Assembly (NCBI RefSeq): GCF_028737215.1
Contig: NZ_JAQZAM010000004.1
Location: 186,001-250,000 of the forward strand
Length of the DNA: 64,000 nt
From: Actinomycetospora chibensis
GTDB taxonomy: Bacteria; Actinomycetota; Actinomycetes; Mycobacteriales; Pseudonocardiaceae
Direction: 5' to 3'
Every line of letters begins with the position of its first letter. Position 1 is the first letter of the stretch. Shown here piece after piece: positions 25,661-33,322 of this stretch. Under the pieces are notes generated by a model, which saw only the letters and a program-made list of their open reading frames with translations, had not been told where the DNA came from and did no database searches. The translations under genes were made by a program, and so were the position numbers.

Positions 25661-25957
25661 GGGGACCTCCGGGGACCGGACGGTGTCGAGACGGGGGCTA
25701 CGGGCGGATGAGCCACCGCGTCCCTCCCCGGGCGAGCCGCGCCGGTCAGCGCGCGGCGGGCGTCCGGGAGGAGACGCGGCCCGTACTGGGCGGAAGGTCG
25801 GACCTCGAGTCGTCCACGTCTCACCTCCCTCGCGTCGCACGACACCACGTCGGTCGATCCGTCATCCTAACGGCCGCCACATCCGGCGTCGGACGGCGGA
25901 CTCTCCCCGTCCCTCGTCCGACACCGTCATGACCACAGACGTTCAGGAGGCGGATTC
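25661..25957. other. divergent corA/maoC intergenic region
   Basis: A 297-bp region without a credible gene. On the corA strand it contains AGGTGAG and several GC-rich inverted segments that could fold into a leader. On the plus strand it ends with TTCAGGAGG, the ribosome site of the MaoC gene. I could not identify a riboswitch class. Confidence 0.4.
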
Positions 25958-26473
25958 GTGCAGTTCGGTCGGTACTTCGAGGAGTTCGAGGTCGGTGCGA
26001 CCTACAAGCACTGGCCCGGCAAGACGGTCACCGAGTACGACGACCACCTGTTCTGCCTGATCACGATGAACCACCACCCGCTGCACCTGGACAACCACTA
26101 CGCGTCCGGGACCCAGCAGGGCCGCAACGTCGTCGTCGGCAACTACGTCTACTCGCTGCTGCTGGGGATGTCGGTGCCCGACGTGTCCGGCAAGGCGATC
26201 GCCAACCTCGAGGTCGAGTCGCTGCGCCACGTCAAGCCGGTCTTCCACGGCGACACGATCTACGGCGAGTCGACGGTGCTGGACAAGAAGGAGTCGTCGT
26301 CGAAGAACGACCGCGGCATCGTCGCGGTCGAGACGATCGGCTACAACCAGGACGGCGTGGTGGTCTGCATCTACCGCCGCAAGGTCATGGTGCCCAAGCG
26401 GCCGGCGGCCGAGGGGTCGGACGAGGCCCTGGAAGCCGAGCAGCCCCGCCGCCCCGTCCCCCAGCGCGACTAG
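25958..26473 (+). CDS. MaoC-like hydratase (itaconyl/mesaconyl-CoA hydratase type)
   Basis: A 171-residue single hot-dog protein. Its opening FGRYFEEFEVGATYKHWPGKTVTEYDDHLFCLIT and the following NHHPLHLDNHYA carry the hydratase-2 Asp/His site. This matches the short MaoC proteins found next to CitE-like lyases (Rv2499c-like), which hydrate branched C5 enoyl-CoAs. The GTG start follows TTCAGGAGGCGG. In this genome it is separated from the lyase and dehydrogenase genes by a stress protein and corA. A 15-residue acidic/Arg tail is extra. Confidence 0.85.
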   Translation: MQFGRYFEEFEVGATYKHWPGKTVTEYDDHLFCLITMNHHPLHLDNHYASGTQQGRNVVVGNYVYSLLLGMSVPDVSGKAIANLEVESLRHVKPVFHGDTIYGESTVLDKKESSSKNDRGIVAVETIGYNQDGVVVCIYRRKVMVPKRPAAEGSDEALEAEQPRRPVPQRD

Positions 26474-26479
26474 TCGGGA

Positions 26480-26938
26480 TCAGAGCGGCAGGCAGTTCCA
26501 CCCGCGCAGCGCGGCCGTGAGCCCGGTGACGAGCTCCCCGGCCGCGTCGAGCGCGTCGTAGGCGGCGGCGTCGACCCAGCGCGCGTCGGCGGCGTCGTCG
26601 CCGGCGCGCGGGGTCGCGGCCGGGTCGCGCGGGCGGCAGCGCAGGTCGTGGATGGCGAAGACCCGGCCGTCGGGCGCGGGTCGGCGCACCCGGCCGACCT
26701 CGTCGCCCACCTCGACGTCGAGCCCGGTCTCCTCGGCGACCTCGCGGCGGGTCGCCTCGGGCACCGTCTCGCCGGGCTCGACCTTGCCGCCCGGCAGCGA
26801 CCACCGGCCGGCCTGGGGCGGGTGGGCACGGCGGATCAGGAGGAGCCGTCCGGCGGCGTCGGTGACGATGCCACCGACGCAGAGGATCTCGTCCGGGGGC
26901 GACGCGCCGGGAGCGGACCCCGGATCACGCGCTGTCAC
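26480..26938 (-). CDS. NUDIX hydrolase (MutT-like)
   Basis: A 152-residue enzyme with the complete Nudix box GKVEPGETVPEATRREVAEETGL at about residues 50-72 (G-x5-E-x7-RE-x-x-EE-x-G). It should hydrolyse a nucleoside diphosphate derivative; the substrate is unknown. The GTG 26938 start has TAGGGT 8 nt upstream, so it is leaderless. Its stop lies 6 bp from the convergent MaoC stop. Confidence 0.85.
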   Translation of the reverse strand: MTARDPGSAPGASPPDEILCVGGIVTDAAGRLLLIRRAHPPQAGRWSLPGGKVEPGETVPEATRREVAEETGLDVEVGDEVGRVRRPAPDGRVFAIHDLRCRPRDPAATPRAGDDAADARWVDAAAYDALDAAGELVTGLTAALRGWNCLPL

Positions 26939-26946
26939 AGGAGTTC

Positions 26947-26952
26947 ACCCTA
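26947..26952 (-). promoter_or_regulatory. -10 hexamer TAGGGT of NUDIX gene
   Basis: Minus strand TAGGGT, 8-nt spacer, GTG 26938. Confidence 0.45.
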
Positions 26953-27042
26953 GTATCACCCGTGACCCGATGGCCGTCCGCGCCCGGACCGGCCCATACT
27001 GCCGACGAAACGACCGTCGACCGAGCACCGCGAGGGAACCTG

Positions 27043-27201
27043 GTGAACGCGAAGAAGATCGGCATCATCGTGGGTGTCGCGTTCGCACTCTTCTTCGTCA
27101 TCTCCCAGCCGCAGAATTCAGCCGACCTCGTGCTGAACATCCTCACTATCCTGGGTGACGCGGCCGCATCCGTGGTCGCCTTCATCCAAGCGTTGTTCTA
27201 G
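27043..27201 (+). CDS. small single-span membrane protein
   Basis: A 52-residue protein: VNAKKIGIIVGVAFALFFVI, then SQPQNSADLVLNILTILGDAAASVVAFIQAL. The first half is a membrane helix; the second is an amphipathic or second weak helix. GTG 27043 follows GCGAGGGAACCT. It is clearly related to the protein at 60027 (shared IG..IV, IS-P-Q-SA, L-DA-SS/AS pattern), so a paralogous family. It lies 13 bp before the PH-domain gene and probably shares its transcript. Function is unknown. Confidence 0.65.
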   Translation: MNAKKIGIIVGVAFALFFVISQPQNSADLVLNILTILGDAAASVVAFIQALF

Positions 27202-27214
27202 GTCGGAGGCCGTC

Positions 27215-27766
27215 GTGCTGGCACCCCGCGAGGTCGACGAGTACGTCCTGCCGACCGAACGGCGGGTGATCCGCTTCCGGCGCCACTGGGCGGTCATCGT
27301 CGGCGAGGTGCTGCAGGCCGTCATCCTGTTCGTCCTGCTCGCGCTCGGCGCCGCGTTCCTCCCGCAGAACGTCGTGCTGGACAACCTGTTCTGGTACGGC
27401 GCGCTGCTCGTGCTGCTGAAGTCGAGCTACAAGGTCAGCGAGTGGTGGGTCGAGAAGGTCGTCGTCACCGACAAGCGGGTGATGCTCACCAAGGGGATCT
27501 TCACCCACAACGTCGGCATGATGCCGCTGACGAAGGTCACCGACCTCAGCTTCATCCGCACGTTCAACGGGCGCCTGCTCGGCTACGGGACGATGGTCAT
27601 CGAGTCGGCAGGCCAGATCCAGGCGCTCAACCAGATCCACTACCTGCCCGACCCCGAAGAGGTCTACGAGGCGATCTCCGAGCTGGTGTTCGGCGACAAG
27701 CGCCAGACCCGTTCGTACACGCTGCCGGGGTCCGGTTTCGGTGGGGCGCGGGGCCGCCGACGCTGA
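27215..27766 (+). CDS. PH domain-containing membrane protein (bPH2/YdbS-like)
   Basis: A 183-residue protein with two membrane helices near residues 25-62 (VLQAVILFVLLALGAAFL and LFWYGALLVLLK) followed by a bacterial PH-like domain: VVVTDKRVMLTKGIFTHNVGMMPLTKVTDLSF and GYGTMVIESAGQIQALNQIHYLPDPEEVYEAI. This is the YdbS/YdbT (DUF304) family, of uncertain role in the envelope. GTG 27215 is the likely start. It closes a two-gene unit with the small membrane protein. Confidence 0.85.
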   Translation: MLAPREVDEYVLPTERRVIRFRRHWAVIVGEVLQAVILFVLLALGAAFLPQNVVLDNLFWYGALLVLLKSSYKVSEWWVEKVVVTDKRVMLTKGIFTHNVGMMPLTKVTDLSFIRTFNGRLLGYGTMVIESAGQIQALNQIHYLPDPEEVYEAISELVFGDKRQTRSYTLPGSGFGGARGRRR

Positions 27767-27776
27767 TACTGGCGTC

Positions 27777-28637
27777 GTGATCGATCTCCACACCCACTCC
27801 ACGGTCTCCGACGGCACCGAGACCCCCACCGAGCTGGTCGCGACGGCCGCCGGCGCGGGCGTCACCGTGCTGGCGCTGACCGACCACGACACCACCACCG
27901 GCTGGGCCGAGGCCGCCGCCGCGCGGCCGTCGGGCATGACGCTCCTCCGCGGTGCGGAGTTCTCCACCGTGAGCCCGGACGGGCGGGGCGGGGAGGTCAC
28001 CGCCCACCTGCTCGGCTACCTGTTCGACCCCGAGGACGCCACGATCGTCGCGGAGCAGGAGCGGGTGCGGAACTCGCGTCGGGACCGCCTCCGGGCGATG
28101 GGGGAGCGGATGGCCGCCGGCGGACTGCCGATCGACGGCGAGGCGCTGCTCGCGCGGCTGCCCGCCGACTCGCCCGCCGGCCGGCCCCACATCGGGCAGG
28201 CGCTCGTCGAGGCCGGGGTCGTGGGCTCGGTGTCCGAGGCCTTCCGGGAGATCCTGCGCAAGGGCGGTCCGTACTACGTCGAGAAGTACAACACCCCGAT
28301 CGCCGAGGCCGTCGCGATGATCCGTGCCGCCGGCGGCGTCGCGGTGTTCGCGCACCCGTTCGCGCGCACGCGCGGGGACGTCGTGGAGGCCTCCGTACTC
28401 CGCGACCTGGCCCGCGAGGGGCTCGACGGCGTCGAGGTCGACCACCCCGACCACGTCGGCGAGGACCGCGCGACGTTGCGGGCGCTCGCGGCCGGAACGG
28501 GCCTGCTCGTCACCGGCTCGAGCGACTACCACGGCACCAACAAGACGAACACGCCGATCGCGGGTGAGACGACCGCGCCGGCGGAGCTCGAGAAGATCGT
28601 CGAGCGCGCGAGGGGCGTCGAGGTCCTCGCGGGCTGA
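27777..28637 (+). CDS. PHP-domain phosphoesterase (RNase AM/YciV-like)
   Basis: A 286-residue metal-dependent phosphoesterase. Ligand motifs: IDLHTHSTVSDGTETP (1-18), LTDHDTTTG near 37, RGAEFST near 58, PHIGQALVEAG near 138, AVFAHPFAR near 188 and TGSSDYHGTNK near 245. The family includes the 3',5'-nucleoside bisphosphate phosphatase/5'-3' exoribonuclease RNase AM. GTG 27777 is followed directly by the conserved start and lies 8 nt after a GATACT -10-like sequence. Confidence 0.87.
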   Translation: MIDLHTHSTVSDGTETPTELVATAAGAGVTVLALTDHDTTTGWAEAAAARPSGMTLLRGAEFSTVSPDGRGGEVTAHLLGYLFDPEDATIVAEQERVRNSRRDRLRAMGERMAAGGLPIDGEALLARLPADSPAGRPHIGQALVEAGVVGSVSEAFREILRKGGPYYVEKYNTPIAEAVAMIRAAGGVAVFAHPFARTRGDVVEASVLRDLAREGLDGVEVDHPDHVGEDRATLRALAAGTGLLVTGSSDYHGTNKTNTPIAGETTAPAELEKIVERARGVEVLAG

Positions 28638-28652
28638 CACCCGGGCGCCACT

Positions 28653-28658
28653 TAGGGT
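28653..28658 (+). promoter_or_regulatory. -10 hexamer TAGGGT of RecB-like gene
   Basis: TAGGGT is followed by 8 nt and ATG 28667 (or 5 nt and GTG 28664). Confidence 0.45.
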
Positions 28659-28666
28659 GGACGGTG

Positions 28667-29521
28667 ATGAGCATGCAGCTGGGTCTGGAGGGCATGCCCG
28701 CCCGCCTGGTGCGCGTGACCCCGTCGCGCCTCGCCACCTGGGAGGACTGCAGGCGGCGGTACCGCCTGACCTATCTGGACCGTCCGGCGCTCCCGCGCGG
28801 CGGTCCCCGGGCGGCGAGCACGCTCGGCGCCGTCGTGCACAACGCCCTGCAGGCGGTGTACGGCGCTCCGCCCGTCCGGCGCAGCCCCGCCCGCGCGGCG
28901 GTCGAGGTCGACCGCCACTGGTCGTCCGAGGGCTTCCGGGACGACGCCCAGGCCGCCACCCACCGCGAGCGCGCCCGCACCTGGGTCGCCGACTACGTCG
29001 AGCGCCACGCCGTCGCCGGCGCCCCGGAGCCGATGGGGGAGACCGTCGGCCTCGAGCGCTGGCTCAGCGCGCCGGTCGGGGCGATGGTCGCCGAGGGCCG
29101 GGCGGACCGTCTCGACGAGCGCGACGGTGACGTGGTCGTCGTCGACTACAAGACCGGTCGGCGGGCCCCCGACGCCGACGACGCGCGCCGGTCGACCGCA
29201 CTGGCGCTCTACGCGCTCGCCGCCCGCCGGACCCTGCGGCGTCCGTGCCACCGCGTCGAGCTGCACCACCTGCCCAGCGGGACCGTCGCGGGCGTCGACC
29301 ACGACGAGGAGTCCCTGGCCGCGCACCGGGACCGCGCCGAGGCCGGGGCCGTCGCGCTCGGCGCCGCCGCGGACGCTCTCGACGAGGACCCGCGTCTCTC
29401 CGAGAGCCTCTTCCCGCCCGCTCCGGGACCCCGCTGTGGCTCCTGCGACGTGCGCCGCCACTGTCCCGAGGGCCGCGCCGCCGCCCCGGCCGAGCCGGCG
29501 TGGGCGGGGCTCGCGCCGTGA
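28667..29521 (+). CDS. RecB-like PD-(D/E)XK nuclease
   Basis: A 284-residue single-domain nuclease of the RecB/Cas4-like family. It opens with the SPSR-like helix TPSRLATWEDCRRRYRLTY, has the nuclease core VVVVDYKTGR near residue 160 (D-x-K), and ends with three close cysteines GPRCGSCDVRRHC near 262 that, with an upstream Cys, could hold a 4Fe-4S cluster. It probably acts in DNA repair. No CRISPR array or cas gene is nearby. The start is set by a leaderless TAGGGT promoter. Confidence 0.8.
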   Translation: MSMQLGLEGMPARLVRVTPSRLATWEDCRRRYRLTYLDRPALPRGGPRAASTLGAVVHNALQAVYGAPPVRRSPARAAVEVDRHWSSEGFRDDAQAATHRERARTWVADYVERHAVAGAPEPMGETVGLERWLSAPVGAMVAEGRADRLDERDGDVVVVDYKTGRRAPDADDARRSTALALYALAARRTLRRPCHRVELHHLPSGTVAGVDHDEESLAAHRDRAEAGAVALGAAADALDEDPRLSESLFPPAPGPRCGSCDVRRHCPEGRAAAPAEPAWAGLAP

Positions 29522-30054
29522 GCCGCGCCGCCGCGCCCGAGCCGGGCCCCGACGACGCCTGGGGTCCCTGGCGCCCCACGCCGCCGCAGGGCTGGGCCCG
29601 ACACGACGGCGAGCACGACGACCCCACCCCGCCGCACGGGGGCACCGCGGCCGGGTACACGCCGGGTCGCGGCGCGCCCCGGCCCCGCCCGGCCGGGCGC
29701 CCCACCCCGCCGTCGGGGTTCCCCGGCACCGGGGGCTTCCCCACCAGCGGTCTGCCGCGCGCCTACCGCCGCGACCGGCTCGCCCGGCCCCGCCGTCGAC
29801 TCGTGGCCGTCGCCCGGGTCCTCGCGGGCGGTCTCGTGGTGCTCGCGCTCGCGGTCGTCGCGGCGCCGTACGTCCTCGGCGGGCCGGGGGCGGGTGCCGA
29901 CACCGTGATCGGCCACGTGGTCGCCGCCGTGCTCGCCATCGGCGCCACGGCCGTCGCCGCCCACCGGCGCACGCCGTCCGGGCCCGCTCTCGCTGCGGCC
30001 GCGGCGGTTCCGGTGATCCTCCTGGTGGTGCTCTCCACCTCGTGGTGGGCCTAG
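29518..30054 (+). CDS. Pro/Gly-rich protein with two C-terminal membrane helices
   Basis: A 178-residue protein whose first 95 residues are Pro/Gly/Arg-rich and disordered, followed by membrane helices LVAVARVLAGGLVVLALAVVAAP (about 95-117), HVVAAVLAIGATAVAA (about 132-147) and a final AAVPVILLVVLSTSWWA (about 160-178). I do not recognise a family. The GTG start overlaps the nuclease stop (GTGA), so it is translated from the same message. Only one base separates its stop from the convergent MpaB-like gene. Confidence 0.6.
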   Translation: MSRAAAPEPGPDDAWGPWRPTPPQGWARHDGEHDDPTPPHGGTAAGYTPGRGAPRPRPAGRPTPPSGFPGTGGFPTSGLPRAYRRDRLARPRRRLVAVARVLAGGLVVLALAVVAAPYVLGGPGAGADTVIGHVVAAVLAIGATAVAAHRRTPSGPALAAAAAVPVILLVVLSTSWWA

Positions 30055-30055
30055 C

Positions 30056-30886
30056 TCAGGACGCCTCCGACAGGGCCTCGCGCTCACGGGCCAGCGCCTC
30101 GCGCGCGACCGGGCCGCGGCGCCAGTCCTCGGGCAGGGCGAGGACGGTGGTGCGCAGGGCACGCAGCGTCAGCGTCGCGGCGAGGTCCGTGGTCGGCAGG
30201 GTGGGGACGCCGTGCAGGCGGCGAGCCCAGCGCGGCTGGAGCGCGAAGCCGAGGGCGGCGAGCGCGGTCCAGGCCGGGCGGGCCGGCGTGGTGAGCGTCG
30301 TGCGCAGCGACATCGGCGGCACCAGCAGGCGCAGCGCTGCGGCGCGGCTGGTGGACGACGCGACGAGGTCCGTGCGACGGACGTCGGCGACGTAGTCGGC
30401 CACGTCCGCGCAGCTCGCGGGGACGTCGACCGCCCCGAGCAGCTGCGCGGCGACGACCTGCTCGCGGTAGTACTCGTCGGCCTCGGCGTCGCTGATCGGG
30501 GCGCCGGCGCGCCGCACCGCCTCGAGGAACGAGCTGACCTCGGTGACGTGCATCCAGCGCAGCAGGTCGGGGTCGCCGGCGGCGTAGGGACGGCCGGTGA
30601 CCGGGTCGGTGCCCCGGACCCACTCGTGCGCGGCGCGCACCCGGGCGGCGGCGCCGTCGACCTTCGCGCGGTCGGCGAACGTCACCGTCATGACGTACTC
30701 CGCGGTGCGCTGCAGCCGCGGCCAGAAGGCGTCGTGGAAGTCGGAGTGCTGCTCGACCCCCGCCATCGCGAGCGGGTGCAGGGCCTGCATGAACAGCGAC
30801 GAGATGCCGCCGGGGCCCGCGGCCGGGTCGGCGAGCACGCGCCAGGTGACGCTGCCGGGACCGAAGTAGCCGTCGTCGGAGCGCAC
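30056..30886 (-). CDS. oxygenase MpaB family protein (DUF2236)
   Basis: A 276-residue protein of the ER-bound/bacterial MpaB (DUF2236) haem-related oxygenase family. Visible motifs include FGPGSVTWRVLADPAAG near residue 8, MQALHPLAMAGVEQHSDF near 32 (conserved His), RTAEYVMTVTFAD near 60 and RWMHVTEVSSFLEAVRR near 112. Substrate is unknown. Its GTG start overlaps the hydrolase stop (GTAGTG), so the two genes form a coupled pair. Confidence 0.82.
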   Translation of the reverse strand: MRSDDGYFGPGSVTWRVLADPAAGPGGISSLFMQALHPLAMAGVEQHSDFHDAFWPRLQRTAEYVMTVTFADRAKVDGAAARVRAAHEWVRGTDPVTGRPYAAGDPDLLRWMHVTEVSSFLEAVRRAGAPISDAEADEYYREQVVAAQLLGAVDVPASCADVADYVADVRRTDLVASSTSRAAALRLLVPPMSLRTTLTTPARPAWTALAALGFALQPRWARRLHGVPTLPTTDLAATLTLRALRTTVLALPEDWRRGPVAREALAREREALSEAS

Positions 30887-31893
30887 TACCCGAGCATGTC
30901 GTCCCGCAGCCAGGTCCGCCACGTGGGGACGAGGACGTCGAGCAGGGCGACGGGGTTCTCGACGTTCGGGGCGTGCGCCGCGTGGGGGATGCTCGCGAAC
31001 TCGGCCTCGAGGCGGTCGGCCATCGTGCGCTGCATGGTCACCGGCCAGGCGTCGTCGTCGATCCCGCAGACGATCAGGCAGGGCACCCGCCGGGCGCGCA
31101 CGGCGGCGACGAGCTCGGCGGTGCGGTCGGGCTCGGAGCGCAGCGCGTCGCCCATGCCGAGCAGCCCCGCGACCGCCGAGCGGCGCAGGCGCTCGCGCAG
31201 CAGGGCCACGACCTCGGGATCGGTCGACGACCACTCGCCCGACGCGTCGCGCAGCGCCACGACCGCGTCGATGCCGCGGCGGCGCAGGACGGGCTCGACG
31301 ACGTCGAGCTGGGTGCGCCGCCCGCCCATCGGCAGCTCGCCGGGCCCGGAGTCCATGAGGGTCAGGCCGTGCACCGGCGCCCCGGCCAGCACGGTCGCGC
31401 GCGCGACGAGCCCGCCGAAGGAGTGCCCGAGCAGCAGCACCCGTCGTCCGGCCGCGGCCTCGTCGCCGACGACCCCGGCCACCACCGGCCCGAGCGCCCC
31501 CGGACGGTAGTCGGCCTCGGTCTCGGGGCCGGGCGACTCGTACTGGCCCGGCAGATCGAGGGCCAGCACGCCGATCCCGGCCGCGGCAATCGCGTCGACC
31601 AGGGGCGCGAAGTCCTCCTTCGAGCCCGAGTACCCGGGCAGCAGCACGGCCGTCGCGGGCGGGCCCTCGACGGCGGCGGACTCGTCGGCGTCGGCACGCC
31701 AGGCCGTCAGTGGTCCGAGGGAGGAGTCGACGGTGACCGTCCGGGCGCCGTGCGGATGGCGCTGGGCCCTCCCACGGGCGGGGGGCAGTGCCGGAGAGGC
31801 GTCGGGCGGACGGTCCGGCGCGACCCCGTCCGCCGCCGCGGCGCCGACCGGCCGGGCGGTGTCAGGGGTCTCGGGGCGGCCCACCCACGCCAC
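30886..31893 (-). CDS. alpha/beta hydrolase
   Basis: A protein of up to 335 residues with the alpha/beta hydrolase fold. ATAVLLPGYSGSKEDFAPLVD supplies the oxyanion strand, LLLGHSFGGLVARA the nucleophile elbow (Ser), CLIVCGIDDDAWPV the acid and SIPHAAHAPNVENP the His. The first 65 residues are low-complexity, so a later start is possible; GTG 31893 gives the longest reasonable form. Coupled to the MpaB-like gene; substrate unknown. Confidence 0.75.
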   Translation of the reverse strand: MAWVGRPETPDTARPVGAAAADGVAPDRPPDASPALPPARGRAQRHPHGARTVTVDSSLGPLTAWRADADESAAVEGPPATAVLLPGYSGSKEDFAPLVDAIAAAGIGVLALDLPGQYESPGPETEADYRPGALGPVVAGVVGDEAAAGRRVLLLGHSFGGLVARATVLAGAPVHGLTLMDSGPGELPMGGRRTQLDVVEPVLRRRGIDAVVALRDASGEWSSTDPEVVALLRERLRRSAVAGLLGMGDALRSEPDRTAELVAAVRARRVPCLIVCGIDDDAWPVTMQRTMADRLEAEFASIPHAAHAPNVENPVALLDVLVPTWRTWLRDDMLG

Positions 31894-31957
31894 TCTGCCG
31901 CATCCGGGGCCGGTCCGGGGCGTGTCGGCGACCCCATCGGGCCCGCCCCTCCGGCCC

Positions 31958-33310
31958 TCAGCCCGGCGGGCGCAGCGCGACGACCGTGGAGCCGCGCAGC
32001 TCGACCACCGTGGTGCCCGTGGCGGCCACCGCGACCGGGCTGCCCGCCGGCAGGCCGCGGGCGACCGGGATCGTCGGGCCGCGCGGGGCCCCGGTCGCCG
32101 CGTCCAGCACGGCCAGGCCGTCGGGGACGGGCACGAGGGCGACGGCGGCCGGGGCGCTGCCCGGCCAGGCCGCGCCCGCACCCAGCGCTCCGGGCACGGT
32201 CCACCGCGGACGCAGGTCCCCGGCGTCGAGCGCGACGGTGGCGCTGCCGGTCCACCAGAGCAGCACCGGGCCGACGGGACGGACGGTCGCGGCCAGGTCC
32301 GGCGGGTCGGTCGTCGGCCCGGCGGCGGGACCGAGGACGTCGACCGTGCCGACCAGGTCGGCGGTGTCGGGCGAGGTGCCGACGACGTGCAGGGTGCCGT
32401 CCGGGGCCGCCCAGGCGGCCCGCTGGTCGGTGAGCGCCACGAGCCGGGCGCCGCGCACGCCGAGCAGCGTGCTGGAGCGCTCCTCGGGCTTCTCGGAGCT
32501 GGAGGGGTCGGCGTCGACCACGGTCAGGCGGTCGGAGTCGTCGCCGGGACAGCGCTGGATCATGCCGACGGTGCCGCCGCCGACCGCGATCGAGCCGTTG
32601 GTGCACTCGGCGCGCGGCTGGGCGTCGGGCGGCTGGACCGGCGTGGCGACGCGGCCCACCTCGGTGGTCAGCACCAGGTCCGAGCGCCAGGTCTCGACGT
32701 GGTCGGCGCCCGTCCCGGTGACGTGGTCGCGGTCGGCGAGCAGGCGGGTGCCCTCGCGCAGGTCGGCGTTGCGGGACGGCCCGCGGGCCCCGTTCGCCGG
32801 GTCGAGGGCGGCGACGTCGGAGCACCAGGTGCCCAGCGCGCCGTCGGTGCGGAAGACCGCGAGCACGTCGCCGAAGCCCGACCCCACCGTGCAGGGCGCC
32901 TCGGGGCGGGAGTAGCGCCACGCCTCGCGCCCCGTCGCCGGGTCGAGGCCGGCGACACCCTCCGGGCCCGCGGTGATCACGGCCGGACCGATGGCCAGCG
33001 GCGCCGGCGTCGCCGGGCTCTCCGCCCGCCACGCCTCGGTGAGCGCGGTCGGCACCGGCCCGTCGGGCGACGGCGCGAGCGGCACCGGAGCCACGCGGGC
33101 CTCGGTGTCCCCGGCGTCACCGGACGCCAGGACGAGCAGCGTGCCGACGACAGCCGCGACCGCCAGGAACGCGACGGCCACCAGGTCGCCGCGGCGCCGC
33201 CGCTCGGGCGGGGGCAGCCGGCGTCGACCGGGCGGGTCCGGTGGATCCGCCCGGTCGGCCGTCGGACCGGATGCCGGCCCTGACGTCCGCGACGACGTCG
33301 GCGAGCTCAC
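31958..33310 (-). CDS. membrane-anchored PQQ-like beta-propeller protein
   Basis: A 450-residue protein with a basic disordered N-terminus, one membrane helix (VAVAFLAVAAVVGTLLVLA, residues 44-62) and an extracellular beta-propeller with repeats such as GVAGLDPATGREAWRYSR, DVAALDPANGARG and GLAVLDAATGAP. Paired cysteines (PCTVGS, GTWCSD, AECTNG, QRCPGD) suggest disulfides outside the cell. It is the Rv3212-like partner found beside the DEAD-box gene in mycobacteria. GTG 33310 lies 12 bp after the helicase stop, so one operon. Function is unknown. Confidence 0.78.
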   Translation of the reverse strand: MSSPTSSRTSGPASGPTADRADPPDPPGRRRLPPPERRRRGDLVAVAFLAVAAVVGTLLVLASGDAGDTEARVAPVPLAPSPDGPVPTALTEAWRAESPATPAPLAIGPAVITAGPEGVAGLDPATGREAWRYSRPEAPCTVGSGFGDVLAVFRTDGALGTWCSDVAALDPANGARGPSRNADLREGTRLLADRDHVTGTGADHVETWRSDLVLTTEVGRVATPVQPPDAQPRAECTNGSIAVGGGTVGMIQRCPGDDSDRLTVVDADPSSSEKPEERSSTLLGVRGARLVALTDQRAAWAAPDGTLHVVGTSPDTADLVGTVDVLGPAAGPTTDPPDLAATVRPVGPVLLWWTGSATVALDAGDLRPRWTVPGALGAGAAWPGSAPAAVALVPVPDGLAVLDAATGAPRGPTIPVARGLPAGSPVAVAATGTTVVELRGSTVVALRPPG

Positions 33311-33322
33311 CGCGCGCCGGGC

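Noticed and set aside
25661-25957. M-box magnesium riboswitch before corA
   Set aside because: Only the short word AGGTGAG fits; the conserved GCTCCT and later core words are missing.
28667-29521. Cas4-like nuclease marking a CRISPR locus
   Set aside because: No cas1/cas2, no repeat array in the window; a general RecB-like repair nuclease is simpler.
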